Shown: one piece after another, positions 45,067 through 57,251 of the stretch
Layout: every line of letters begins with the position of its first letter
Position numbering within the stretch: the first letter of the stretch is position 1
Source: Scatophagus argus
Lineage: Eukaryota > Chordata > Actinopteri > Scatophagidae
Assembly: GCF_020382885.2 (NCBI RefSeq)
Contig: NC_058512.1
Span: 2,293,001 to 2,357,000, forward strand
DNA length: 64,000 bases
Reading direction: 5' to 3'
Notes under the pieces: model-generated
What the model was told of the DNA's origin: nothing
Database searches by the model: none
What the model saw: only the letters and a program-made list of their open reading frames with translations
Position numbers and translations under genes: made by a program

Positions 45067-45074
45067 TATAAAAA
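45067..45074 (+). promoter_or_regulatory. f2rl1: TATA box of f2rl1 copy 2
   Basis: TATAAAAA lies 46 bp before the start codon at 45113, which predicts a transcript start near 45097 and a very short 5' UTR. Copy 1 shows no such box, so the two copies may be regulated differently. Confidence 0.55.
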
Positions 45075-45112
45075 GAGAAGAGAAGCCGAGAGCGTCCAAA
45101 GTACACGCAGAC

Positions 45113-46903
45113 ATGGATTTTACTCGGTTATTGTCGCTCCTGGTGCTTTTCTGCTGCGTTTCTCCCTCACGCGCTTCAGGTAAGGTCGGCATTTCCTCTC
45201 GGTTTTATTGCTTCGAAGTGAGAGGTCACCTCACACCGAGTTACTACAGAGTGTGTAGATATTAAAATACAGGCGGGAGGCTATAAAGATGAATGTTTAT
45301 AAAAGTTTTTAATATAATTAGAGAGTTTGGCGGTGTTTTTATCTACATATCTACATTGTGACCAGCTGAGTAACAAACACGAATGTCGGATAATGTAGGG
45401 GAGTCAGAGTTAATAATAAACTAATTCATAGGCCAGATTCATTTATTCAGATCCTTTATGAGGTAGCGTCATATCTAACCTGTGGGATTATTTTCTTTGG
45501 TTGTGTTTTTTAGATGCTGTTGTGAGTATTTTTTGTTATTAGTTTGTTTGTGTTAGGGCTCATCTGTCAATAATTTATCTTCAGTCTTTGAGATTAAACA
45601 GTCAGAAAATAATCCCAGAGCCTGAGGCGACGTCTTCAAACAGTTCTGTCCAAACAGCAGCCCCAACGAGGGCTCGTGGTGTAAAACGGCAAATCGTCAC
45701 TTCTGAGAAGCAGTTTTTGTTTGATAAATGGCTTAAAATAGTTAAGAAATGACATTATTCCCCGCTGACTACAAGTCTCAGCCCTGATACGTGTTTAATT
45801 TTGTCCTTTTAGCTAAGGGACGGGGATTCATCGGGGTGGTGGACCCTGAGAACTCAGACCAAGTCATTGTGGACAAGGTAACATCTGACACGCTGAAGAG
45901 CAGTCTCACCACCGTCTTCATTCCAATCATGTACATCATCGTGCTCGTGGTGGGACTTCCTGCCAACGGCATGGCCGTCTGGGTGTTCCTCTTCAGGACC
46001 AAGAAGAAGCACCCGTCCTCCATCTACATGGCCAACCTGGCTTTGGCCGACCTGCTTTTCGTCATCTGGACGCCCCTGAAGATCTCCTACCACTTCAATG
46101 GCAACAACTGGATCTACGGAGAGCCGCTGTGCAAAGTCCTGGTGAGCTTCTTCTACGGGAACATGTACTGCTCGGTCCTTTTCATCACCTGCCTCAGCGT
46201 GCAGAGGTACTGGGTGGTGGCCCACCCTCTGTCCCAGCAGAGGAAGAACAACAAACTGGCCGTGGGAGTCTGTGTGGCCATCTGGGCGTTCATCTGGCTC
46301 ACCACCACACCTCTGTACCTGTACGACCACACGGCCAAGCTCAAAGACCCCAACATAACCACCTGCCACGACGTCAGCATCATAAAGGACCCCCTCAATC
46401 CGTTCCCTTCCGTCCAGCTCCCGTATTACTACTTCATCTTCATGGGGATGGTTGTGTTTCTGGTCCCGTGCGTGGTGATCACCGTGGCGTATGTTCTGCT
46501 GCTCAGGGCTCTGGGGAACAGCATGGAGGACGGCTCAGCAGCGAAGAAACGCCGCAAAGCGGTGGTGCTGATCGTGACCGTCCTGGTGACTTTCCTCGTG
46601 TGTTTCGTCCCCAGTAACATCATGCTGGTGATGCATTACTCCCTACTGAAGGACGGAAAGATGAACAACGGCTACAGCTTCTACATCTCCACATTGTGCC
46701 TGGCCAGCCTCAACAGCTGCCTGGACCCGTTGATCTACTACTTTGTGTCGGAGGACTTCAGAAACCACGTGAAGAACACTCTGCTGTGCAGGAGCAGCAG
46801 GACCGTGGAGAGGATGAGGGTCTCGTTCAGCTCCATGAAATACTCCAGGAAGAGCAAGTCGTACGTGTCGGACAGCGGCAACACGCAGAGCAGCACCTGT
46901 TAG
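45113..46903 (+). CDS. f2rl1: protease-activated receptor 2, tandem copy 2
   Basis: Exons 45113-45179 and 45813-46903, joined in phase 1, giving 385 residues. Exon 1 encodes MDFTRLLSLLVLFCCVSPSR, a signal peptide. The mature N-terminus has AKGR26/GFIGVV, the clear counterpart of human SKGR/SLIGKV, so this copy keeps a trypsin-type site and a PAR2-style tethered ligand. Helices, the TKKKHPSSIYMANLALADLL block, SVQRYWVV, NITTCHDV and DPLIYYFVSEDFR agree with PAR2. ECL2 is longer than in copy 1, with DPLNPFPSVQLP after CHDV. The tail LLCRSSRTVERMRVS is conserved and the protein ends SGNTQSSTC. It lies 1.1 kb downstream of copy 1 in the same direction, an evident tandem duplicate. It acts at the plasma membrane as a sensor of trypsin-like serine proteases in known species. 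Confidence 0.95.
45180..45812 (+). other. f2rl1: intron of f2rl1 copy 2
   Basis: 633 bp; GTAAGG donor, CCTTTTAG acceptor. Nothing else recognised. Confidence 0.8.
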
Positions 46904-49900
46904 TCGGACGAAGGAGAGCGGAGGAAGACTCTGGCGGACTGAAAACACGGCAGGGCACAGACCTCGTGGTTCAGGGACTCTGTTCACAGGTCTGTGATGA
47001 TGGATTTAAGCTCCATCAGACACAACTAGGTAACCTCAACCTCATCAGATGACCAAAGATGAACTTTAAATGTGAAGATGGCTGCGCCGGGATGAGGACC
47101 GAGTGCAGTTAAAGATGATGAAAGACGGGACGTCATTATGAACCGCTTTAAAATGTGAATATTTGTTTTAACTTTTTATATGAATGGAGAGAAGTCCTGT
47201 TAGAGACATTTAGTCCTGCTGGCTGCACAGAAGTGTGTTGTTGTTTTTCTTTCACTGACTTGTCCACTGCACTGAAGACCATCTGTGACATTGGAACCAG
47301 ATGTTTTTGTCAGACTGGAACAGGTGAACGTATCTGAAGGTGAAGCTTTCGTCAAATCGGCGACAGAAAATGTAATATTCATTCTTGTTTTTGTTTTGTG
47401 TCCTGCGGCCAACAAGTTTTATCTGCTTTAATCCACCTGTGCTGAAGTTTTAACTTAAGTTTGAGTTTGGAGGTGAAGACGAGGAAGGTGGTATTGCTAC
47501 ATTGCTTCTTAAATAAATGATAAAACAACAGGATGCAGTTTCTGTGAAACTCTTTATGGCTTAATGTTGCGTAATGCAGTTGAATTCCTGCTGGCGGTGA
47601 GTCACCGGCAGCCCGAGCGGGATGCAGACAAGACTCTTTGCCATCGGTCGTTTCTCTTGAGGAATTCCTGGAATGTGCCGCGGTGTGTTGATTTGTCAAA
47701 GTACACGGACCAGTTTTCTATTTTCTAAAGTTTAATCACACAGCCTTTTGAAGGAAGGGCCGCAGATGAAATGGGTCAGAGTGCGGCGGCGTGTTTTTTG
47801 AAGCATGTTTGCGAGTGTGTGACGTGACGATGGTGTAAATGGGTCGTCCTCCCACCAGTTTCAGTATCAGGCTTTGTTTCACCGAAGCCACGCCGCAGTC
47901 GAGCCACAGTGACCTCTGTCGTGGTTTTCCCGCTTCATAGCTCATTTTGGTCTTTCTCTTAAACTTAGAGCTCATTAAAACCTGCCAAACACAGCACGTC
48001 TCATTCTAAAAGACTGCATGCTAAGACAAAGGAGACGCAAAGTAAATGCTCCTGGTGTTTTATCTCTGGATAAGGAGTAAACGGTGACCCCGCCCGCCTG
48101 AAGAGTCTTCACCCTCCCCCCCAGGTAAACACAGCCTGTGAGGGTTGATAAGTTCCTGTTTGAGGCCGGTGGAGGCTGCAGGTCCCTCAGGGTGGTAAAT
48201 GATTGTTGTGGGGTGTCGTCTTACTCTTTGTCAGCACTGCTGAGTAGAATAACTTCTATTCACATGCTGGGACTGAGCCACTCCCTGCCTGTTACACTCA
48301 CACATTGTCCTTTCAAAGGTTACTCACTTACACCCTGTGACCGGATGTCCATGAAGGTTTAAATGGATTTCAAACTGGATTTATCTGTTGATAAGACACC
48401 ACCAGGAGGCTGGATTATATTTACTAAGGATCAGAATTATTTCTGCGAAGGGCAACGCTGCATCACGACTGGTTGTTGTGAAACTGTGTGTTGCTTAACA
48501 ATTTGGGTGCTTCATGACTGATACTTCCTGTTCCACATGACCATGAATGGTTGGGTAGGAACAAAAGGCAGGTTACTTTATTACTTCATCTGGTTCATGA
48601 AGGCTAATTGTTCTTTTTGAACACTTTTGCACAGCTATGGTTGGAGACTCTCTCTACCTCTTTAGTTTGAGTTGAATTCATTTGCCAATAAAAGACAAAA
48701 TGCACAACAAACACAGTTTAAGATTAATTTAACTCATTTTCATCCACATATTGCACAATATGCATATTCTCTTGGCCATGATGGTCGTGTAGTGGAAATC
48801 AGCCCTGTTGAGAATATTTTCCCCACAACATAATCATGACATGACATGCGGCTCTGGTATGGCAGGAATGGAAAGTCTTCCATTTTTAAAGGCTCTGATT
48901 GGTGCACATTCACAGGAACTTTTAGAGCAGCTGCACTCCAGAGAGCTGAGAGCAGCATAAAAAGCTGGAATGTTAAATGATTTTGCCTGCTGCTGACATA
49001 TTCAGCCTACCTTCACATCTAACTGACCACAAAGAGAGGAAAGTCTTTCATATTGAGCGTTTTTAAAATGCACGACATTGTTCCAGTCAAACACACACAC
49101 ACACACACACACACATGTCCATGATGGTTTGTGTCGTCCATGTTACAACACACATGTATGCTGTACGGTGGCAGCAAACCTGAACCACCAGAGTGACATG
49201 TGGTCTGGTGCGAGAACATGAAACCTGAAATGAGTCGGTGAGGGTTTGCACTGTTTGTTTGTTTGTTGCTGGGAGACAAACGGAGCAAATCCCTGCTGCT
49301 CAAAGCTTATCAGTCTTCAATCTTTTCACAGTGAAGTAACTTAACTTGAACTTCAGGTTCTTTTTGTATGAGCCTGAGATTTTTAGTCTCGCTGAGAATG
49401 AGTGCACATGAGAGATACTCATCATTAGCTTTTTAATTCATACATGAGATCCCACTGCAGCACAGACACACAGACACAATGACACGCTGACATGCTCAGG
49501 GCGCATGACCGCAATGTTTGTAAAATAAGCACGAGTTGTTCCAACAGTCAGTGCCCGTGTAAACAGGAACACGCCAAACCGGTTCTGAGTGCGGGGTCAG
49601 ATCACCACTGCACCGCGTTTCCTGTGTGCAGACGTGTTAGTGCGCAAAAAGAAAAGAAAATGAGTTTCTTTTGTTCTGTTAGATTTTACCAGCACAAGTT
49701 CTGCAGAAGCTGCTCCGATTTGTGCTGGGATGAAAAGTGACCTCTGCTGGCTTGTTTGCTGAAATATAAGCATAAAAAACAAAACAAAACAGAATTTTCT
49801 TTATCGCTATTTTATTTGATTTTCACACGTTTGTCTGACTCAAATCAGTGGAAAAATCTGCTGTTTCTCCCAGCAGAGTGAGATATTTCACTGCTGCTGG

Positions 49901-50589
49901 CCGTGCAAAGACAGGCTTAAAACATTTCATTTTGATTTTCACAGACCCGTGCATCAGAAGTGCGTTGTCTCGTTCTGAGTTTGATGCATTAACAGTAAGC
50001 AGTGAGAGCGTTTTGTCTCACAGAGAGGATAATAGATTAGTATTGCGCCCACGCATCATACTGGGATGCAGCTAAAAGGCCGCTATTCATGCGCCAGAGT
50101 GAGAGGGTCAGAGCCGAGGAGGGAGAGAGGGAGGATGTACGTGCTAACGTGTTCAATCACGCATCACACCATCCACCACTAAATACTCAATGAGATCCAT
50201 AAAGAAAGCAGCCGTCGAGTGAGCGGTTTTTATTCTCTGCTTTTATTTCTTCGAGGCAGCACAAAACATGTTAAACCATGCGGACACACTGACCTGAGAA
50301 CGCCACGGAGACACTGACACGATTATACACAACACAGACATAAAAGATCATTTTTCCGCTCAACAACTTGGCAGGAAACTTTAATCAGATTCCCTAAACA
50401 GTGAAGAAAGCCCGTCTGCCGTTAGCAGAGTCTCTACAAGAATTTTCAGAAGACAGGAAATGCAAAGAAACTGCTCTTGTAGGAGAGCGAAGAAGAAAAC
50501 AGAAGCGTGTTGGAATGAGGGCAGGTACATGAGAGGCAGCTTGAATAAAAGAGCAGGGGCAGAGTCAGTGGGAGATTAACTCGAGCTTT
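46904..50589. other. f2rl1 copy 2 3' UTR and intergenic region
   Basis: An AATAAA at 47512-47517, 609 nt past the stop, probably ends f2rl1 copy 2. The rest is non-coding with a (CA)n at 49090-49115. A weak CTCF-like word CCACCAGGAGGC is near 48400. The part from about 50220 belongs to the ch25h-like 3' flank. Confidence 0.55.
49090..49115. repeat. (AC)13 microsatellite
   Basis: Perfect AC run. Confidence 0.95.
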
Positions 50590-51492
50590 TTAGTCTTTTC
50601 TACATTTTGTCTTGTCTGGCTCACCCGCTGCGGCGTGGCTGGAGGGAGTTGGCACGATGTGGGTGCCCCCCAGCCAGTCCCAGTGGGAGAAGAATGGGGC
50701 GAAGTTTGTGCCGGGCCGCTGGTGGTGAGCGTCGTGCTTGGGTGCACCTCCCCAGAGGCCAAAGGGCACCAGGTTGTGCAGGGCCCACGGGAAGTCATAG
50801 CCGCAGTGCTGCTCAATGGACACATAGACGTTGAAGACCATGAAGCCCCACGCTGTCAGGCAGTGGCACTGGAGCAGGATGGGGTCTATCGTAGCCCAAA
50901 ATCCCAGGCTGAATAACTCCCAGCCAGACAGATACTGGGTGACGAGGCTGAAGGTCTGGTTGTACTGGTGGTGCACGGCGTGGAACGTGCGGTACAGCCA
51001 CGGTACCTGGTGGTGCAGCAGGTGCCACAGGTAGTACTGGAAGTCGAAGAGCACCATGCAGCCCAGGATGCCCAGGATGAAGCTCAGGAAGGTGGGCGCC
51101 TCGCGGGGCAGCGGGGTGGGCGGCCTCCACAGCCACTGGGCGACTGTAGCAGGGAAGATGTAAAGCACATGGTTGTAGATGGTGAGTCCCAGGGTAGTCC
51201 AGATGTTAGGCCAGGTGACGGGTCTGTCAGGGTGGAGCCTGTAGCGGTTAATGCAGGGCCAAGTGGGGGCCAGCAGGTCCAGCACGGTGTAAAGACCAAC
51301 CAGGGTGAAGTAGGTGGTGACGGAGAGGACCACAGGGAAGGGAGGGCTCCTCAGGAGGTCGTGGTGGTTCTGGTGGAGGTAGTCCCAGAAAGGCTGCAGA
51401 ACCAGACCCTGGGACTGGCTCCCAGTCACGTTATCCTCATCCGACATCCAGGATAAAGCCTCAGCTCTGAGTAACCTGCCAGCGCTCATCAC
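50590..51492 (-). CDS. ch25hl: cholesterol 25-hydroxylase-like protein, intronless
   Basis: One exon of 300 codons; human CH25H (272 residues) is also intronless. The enzyme family uses a di-iron centre and O2 to hydroxylate sterols in the ER membrane; CH25H makes 25-hydroxycholesterol, an antiviral and immune oxysterol. Seen: three His boxes, HLLHH (157-161), HAVHH (171-175) and HDAHH (253-257), and several hydrophobic helices between about 54 and 225. LFD-x-QYYLWHLLHH, VPWLYRTFH-VHHQ, TQYLSGWELFSLGF and NFAPFFSHWD-LGGT match CH25H closely. The tail after residue 280 is longer than in human. The start is uncertain: M1 has a purine at -3, but M16 (MSDEDN) would give an N-terminus of human length. 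Fish have several ch25h-like paralogues and I cannot tell which this is, so the symbol is generic. It faces s100z in divergent orientation across 5.7 kb. Confidence 0.93.
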   Translation of the reverse strand: MMSAGRLLRAEALSWMSDEDNVTGSQSQGLVLQPFWDYLHQNHHDLLRSPPFPVVLSVTTYFTLVGLYTVLDLLAPTWPCINRYRLHPDRPVTWPNIWTTLGLTIYNHVLYIFPATVAQWLWRPPTPLPREAPTFLSFILGILGCMVLFDFQYYLWHLLHHQVPWLYRTFHAVHHQYNQTFSLVTQYLSGWELFSLGFWATIDPILLQCHCLTAWGFMVFNVYVSIEQHCGYDFPWALHNLVPFGLWGGAPKHDAHHQRPGTNFAPFFSHWDWLGGTHIVPTPSSHAAAGEPDKTKCRKD

Positions 51493-51960
51493 TAACGCTG
51501 CGATTCTCTTCCAAAAGAGGGCAGATTGTTTCTAAAAAGCGCCTGGAGAGGAGAAAGAGGGTCTAAATGGAAGGAAAGATCCAATCAGCTTCCTCGTATA
51601 GGTTAGGCAACCACAAATTGGACTGGCGCGCCGCCTTTAGCCTCTTATGTATGTTCAAGCTCCACCTCCACCCCCACCACCCCGCGTTTTAAAAGAAGGC
51701 ACTCTGTAAAGGCCCTTTTTCATGGGCACAAGGACGGCAGCCAGGACTCAGGAGCCGGGCCACAGCCGCTCTAATCTTTGGCCCAAATCATGGAGAGAGA
51801 GCTTCCGTTTGCTGCTGAATTTGACTTTGTCACCCAAAACCAGCGGGTTGTGTCTTTTAACTCTTAAATGAAATACAAGCAGAACAAACTTAATGAAAAC
51901 ATCAAGTCGGATGCAGCGGGTATTCACTGCTGCATCCTTGTAATCAGCCTGTTAATGTCT

Positions 51961-51988
<28 letters not shown>
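51961..51988. repeat. (CA)14 microsatellite
   Basis: Perfect CA run. Confidence 0.95.
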
Positions 51989-51991
<3 letters not shown>

Positions 51992-52765
51992 GCAATATGA
52001 GCCAGCCTGAAGAGTAATTAATCATAGAAAAGCTGTCAAACGAGACATGGATTCAAAAGCACTTCCTTTCAGATGCCGGACTGACCGCAGCTCTTGTTTC
52101 TATGGTGTGACACAATAATTTTGTTTTGATAAACATCCTGCGATGCCGCGTGCTTCACAGTCAGACGTTTAAACTTAGATTTTTCTGCTGTTGTCAGTAA
52201 TCACTGAGTGGACTGGATCAGAGCTGACAGACGAGCAGTGGGACCAAAACGTTTCACGACGGGACACATTAACTCGATGCCGTTTGGACACACGATTTTA
52301 TTTATCTGTTTTATGCAAGAAGAGAAACTGAAGCTGTTTTGGTGTGTATTTTATTTAACATTAGCAGATATTCTGCTGTCTGCATGTGTGTCTCCCTCAT
52401 TTGTTTGCCTTCCTGTGTTTTTAATTGATGCCTGTGAGCGTCTGTAAAGTCTGTTTTAACAGTAATTAACTTTAATCCATGCCTCAGACTATGGCAGGTG
52501 TCGTCCTTGAATTTGAGAGAACTGGGCCTGGGAAGTCCTTAAAAGGTTCTTGATTTCGATATTTAAGAAAGTCTGGGAAGCCTGAGCAGAATGCCAGAGG
52601 TTTTGTGTGTACTTTGCGCAGTGTGAGAGCCATTTCAGCATAAAATGTAGAGAAGTGACAAACACTTCCTGTCTGTAAGAGGACAGCTGGAGCAGAAGAA
52701 GAGACAGACAGAGCAGGTCAGGACTTGACTTAATGATGAGCATACTTTCTAATACCACTGATCAG

Positions 52766-52780
52766 CCAGTAGGGGGCAGT
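52766..52780 (+). promoter_or_regulatory. CTCF-like motif
   Basis: CCAGTAGGGGGCAGT, forward orientation, close to the CTCF core. Confidence 0.5.
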
Positions 52781-55700
52781 AGACATCAAGTCACAGACGA
52801 CAACCTGAAAACCGCAGTCCAGGTCACACACAAACACAGCCATTAAAGCTGAAAGCTGCCAGCTGCTGAGTTTATGTTTACAGAGCGCTGAGACAAGAAG
52901 ACAGCAATTTCCAACAGTCTCAGTGATGTCATAAGAGACGCAGAAGTGTGTCTGTCCACACCGCACCTGATGAAACTTTGTCCTGTGCAGTCTGACCATC
53001 AATCAGCTCTAATCGTTTTTGTCTGAGAGGAGCCCACTCATTAAAAAAACTGACTCAAAACGCTGCACGCTCTTATTACGTGGGCCTCAGGCTTGATGTT
53101 TCCTGTGGGACAAACTGAGAAGGTGACAGAAGTCAAAGATAATGTGAGCTCGAGGTAGAAGACTCGGACTCTGACTGATCCAAAAGTATTGACTCGTTCA
53201 AGTAATAGAAAGTGGCTGTTGGCACGCTGTCAGGTACGATAAGAAGGACTCAGTGCCTTCAGGACCACAAACCGGTTTCGATTCTGTGTTCCCGCTCGCC
53301 AGACGAGTGTCGGTAAAGTAAATGAGAAGGCACCTCTCAGTCGGTGCTTCACCGCACCACTAACATGCAGCACCGCATGTAGGCGTCTGAGGAGACGATG
53401 ACGAGGCGTGAGACTGCTCCTCACGTCCACTGAGCCGCTGCACGTCCAAGAAGCAGTGTCCACAGTGTCCACTGCGCTCGTTTTACTGCTTCTCTGGCTG
53501 GTTCTAATGTGCTTTTTGTTCCTCAACACAATAAAGATGCTTCTGCAGGGCGGAATAAACCAGTCAGGGGTGCACATATCAGCCCACCGTGAATTCATGC
53601 AGACACATTCAACGCATGTCCAAATGCAATCATGAAAAGGAAGGTCCACAAGAACCTAAATTTGGGCTGTTGGCCTTACATTCAGAGGATGAAGCCAGGA
53701 GAAGGAAGAAAAGGCCTTCATCACTCAAAAGGCATCATTATTTCAGAAGGTAAGTTTGTCAAATCCAGCCAGGGGAGCGCAGACAGTGAGAAATCCTCCG
53801 GCGGCTTTTTACAAGCCTGACAGGGTGAGATCACAGCTAACATGTCGGATCAGGTCGAAAAGCCACACTTCACTTTAACTTCACCACATTTACCTTCACA
53901 ACCACCATGCAAACCCTCAATGAATGGTTTGTTCCACACTGTACCACAGGTGTGAGGACATTTCAGGTGTTAATTAATGTACCTGTGGGTGAAACAGTTG
54001 AGCTGAGTGTAACGCAGCTGAGATCATATTTAATGATACACGGTTACACATGAACAACTGTTAACTATTAACACAGGTGTACAAGTCATTCACAGGTGCT
54101 GTTCAAAGCTGTCTGTGCTAAAATAAAAACCTGTTGGATTTGAAGGTTCATCTTGACCTTGGAAATCGCAGTTTAACTCGTTGGATTTATTCCTGGGGCT
54201 TTCAGCCGCATCTTGTGTCCCTCATCGGTTTGCTCAGCGGTCATGAGATTAGGAGTATTTATTTTATATGCGTCATGCTGTAGACAGAAACGTCCATATT
54301 TCTGCTTACACTGCATCATAATGTGTTGCAACTAGTTAGTGTCAATAAGTCATTTATTAATTGTTTATAAGCTGTTAAACAGAGCTAAAAAGGGACACTG
54401 AATGCACCACTCAGGCGTGGTTTCCTCTCATCGGTGTGTCAGCTTAGATACATGCAGTCATTTATTTACCGGTGGACACTTCACCACCAAACTTTGAGAT
54501 CCGGGCAGGGATACCGAAAACCAGAAAAGGGCCTTGAATGTTTCATCCCAGCACTTTTACCTCGAGGCCGTGTGGCTGCGCCGCTGAAGCTTTGAAAAGG
54601 ATAGGAAGAGATTCGTGTCAGGGTTCATCCACAGGTGCACATCTGCATCCACCCAAAACGCCTCCGCGAGAGTGGAAGACAGAGCCTCCGGTCAGCTCGG
54701 TGCAGAGAAAACCCTGAACCGGTGAAACATCAGCAGCTTCGAGCTCACACGTCAGCGAGGCAGAAAGCCTGCACAGGTGTGCTTTTCAGGGTGAGGATCG
54801 AGATAATGTTCACCACATGCGCTTTTCAACATGTGACTGACTTAAAGTCCAGTACTTGATTTGTACCTTAACGTTTCCAATGCAGTCAAACTGACTTAAA
54901 ATGTTGTTTAATTCAGCAGGACATTTCAAAGCTCAACTGCAAACAGGACAGAAGCATCACCTCCTGATGTCTTCGTGGTGACCTTGAAGACGCTTGCAGA
55001 GGACCTGAGGGTGCGTGAAATGATAAATCATCTGTCATGTGGGTAGCAGGAAACCGTCTTATCCCCTTTAAGACCAAGGGCAGGGTTTTACAAGTCCTTA
55101 CACAGGAAGACGAGTTTTGTATCAGAATATTAAAGTTTATCACCAAGAAATGATTATGAGGAAGTTTATGAGTATTTTTTATTGGTAATGCTTTATATTG
55201 AGATCCTTGTAATAAGCGTTATTTTATTTTAGTAAAAAGGCCTCACAGATGCCTGTTAATGTAAATAAAAAAAGGTGAATCAATCTTTTAAACAAACTGT
55301 TAATGATGCAGCATGTAAGACTTTTGCATCTTTATACATCTGAAATAACACCTTCAACAATGGGTTTTTATTTGAGTCAGAAACTGACTTGCGATTATAT
55401 TTTTTGCATTTTTATGTTTATGATGTGAAGGGTAACATTTGTCACACTGAAATCAAAGCCTGTGCTGACAGCTAAAATAATCCCACCACATCAAAATGAT
55501 GTGAAGACGTTTGATAGATTGTGTTCAGGGTTTCACTGGTCACCGTCCTGCATTCACACTGTGCATTCACTGTGCTGATGAGGGGAAACTGTTTCGTCAC
55601 CTTAACAAATGGAAACTTATTTTTCTCTGTGGCAGTCTTCGCCGGTGGAGGAAAAGTTGCAGGCGCACCTGACAGCTAATATCCCTCAGGTGTTGCCTTT

Positions 55701-56332
55701 GGGGGCTTGAACGGAGTGTTTTTCTCCACTGTCAGTTATGACACGGTGACGGAGGAGGGCCTGTCGCGTCCCGACACAATATGACACAAAGGATGAAACC
55801 TGCTGTGGCTAAAAATAAACTCCTCGATGAGAACAGGATGATTTCGAAACACAAGGTGAAACAGAGACAATGAAAACCTGCCGGCGAGCAAAGCAAGTCT
55901 CCACAAGTCTGATGTGTTTCCCTGAGACGAGGTGAAACCAGCTGCTGCTTGGAAGGCAGGAGAAAAAGGCAATAAATCTTTCCAGAGTGCTGTCATCATT
56001 TTTTTATATGTCAAATACATGTAGTGGAGTACAACATTACTCACTAAAAATGAAGTGACAAATTATAAGTACCTCAAAATTGTACAGTCAGTGTTTTTGT
56101 TTTCATTCACCAGCACGACTGTAGCCGTCCACAAAAGAAAAAAGTCACAAAGACAAGAACACATTAAGACAAACATCAGAGACGGGTTTGAAACAGAAAT
56201 ACTTTAAGAGCTTGTATTTGTGTCTTTAAAGTACTAAAAATACATTATTTAATAAGTCACGTCATTCTGAAATAAAATAAATGTCAGATCAGAGTCTGCA
56301 AAAGTGCCATAAATATGGATTCTCTCTAATGG

Positions 56333-56347
56333 CCAGCAGGGGGCGAC
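56333..56347 (+). promoter_or_regulatory. CTCF-like motif
   Basis: CCAGCAGGGGGCGAC, an almost ideal CTCF core, forward orientation, about 1 kb upstream of s100z. Confidence 0.55.
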
Positions 56348-57251
56348 TCCACTGGTTTCAAAAAGAAGTCTGATTGTGTCTAAGCTTATGAGAAAATAAG
56401 CCTACTTCACACCTGATTTATGGTAACAGTAAGCGGTTTTCTGATGAGTTTATGGTCTCAGTCGCTGGTTTCAGGTCTTCTTCACTACAGGATGATGTTT
56501 ATTTTGTAAATTATGCTCACATTTAGAGTAAAAGAACATGATAAAATGCTTTAGGGCATCAGTCCCATCCAATCAGGACAATATGAATCCTCCTTAGCTC
56601 CACCCTCTTGTCCAAATATGGTCACTTCTGGCTCCAAAAATCAAGATGGGAGCTGTTGTTAAATCAAACTTAAGGCTTATCAATAATCCACAAACCACAG
56701 TGACTTCAAAGCAGCTCCATCCCCTAGACCCATACAGAGGCCAAGAGATGCCAAAAATGTTTTAATATCAGTGTTTATAGAATGTACTGTAGCATTTTCA
56801 AATGATGAAGTACTTTTATTTGTCATACCAGTATTTTATCTGGGGACGTGTGATGAGCAGCTATGCACATAAATAAATGCATTTAGAAACATCTCGAATG
56901 ATTAAAAAATAAAATGTGCCTTTAGCATCGTTAGGGACGCATTAATTAAGCCTGTGAAACCAGCTCATTTCGGGGATGTAAGCGATCCAGACGTGTGTGA
57001 GGGCCCATGCACGGCTCAGGGTTTGATGAATACCCGAGGGAGCTCCAGGGTTACACTGGCACATGTTTTGTTTTCCACTTAACGGCCTTGATTAAAACCT
57101 GGAAAGAAAGACAGTTACCATGGGCGTCTCACCTGTGGAATTAATTATCGCCACAGAGACAGAGGATGGCCCACTAAGCTTTTTCCTCATTTCCTAATAA
57201 ACAAGCTGTGCCGCAGCGTCTCTTATCACACCTGTGCGCGACTCCGACCGG

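Larger units (their letters stand above)
51493..57185. other. intergenic between ch25h-like and s100z
   Basis: Non-coding as far as I can see. Contains (CA)14 at 51961-51988, CTCF-like motifs at 52766 and 56333, and short open frames without resemblance to proteins. A TTTTAAAA-like word near 51690 could be a distal TATA element for the ch25h-like gene. Confidence 0.55.
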
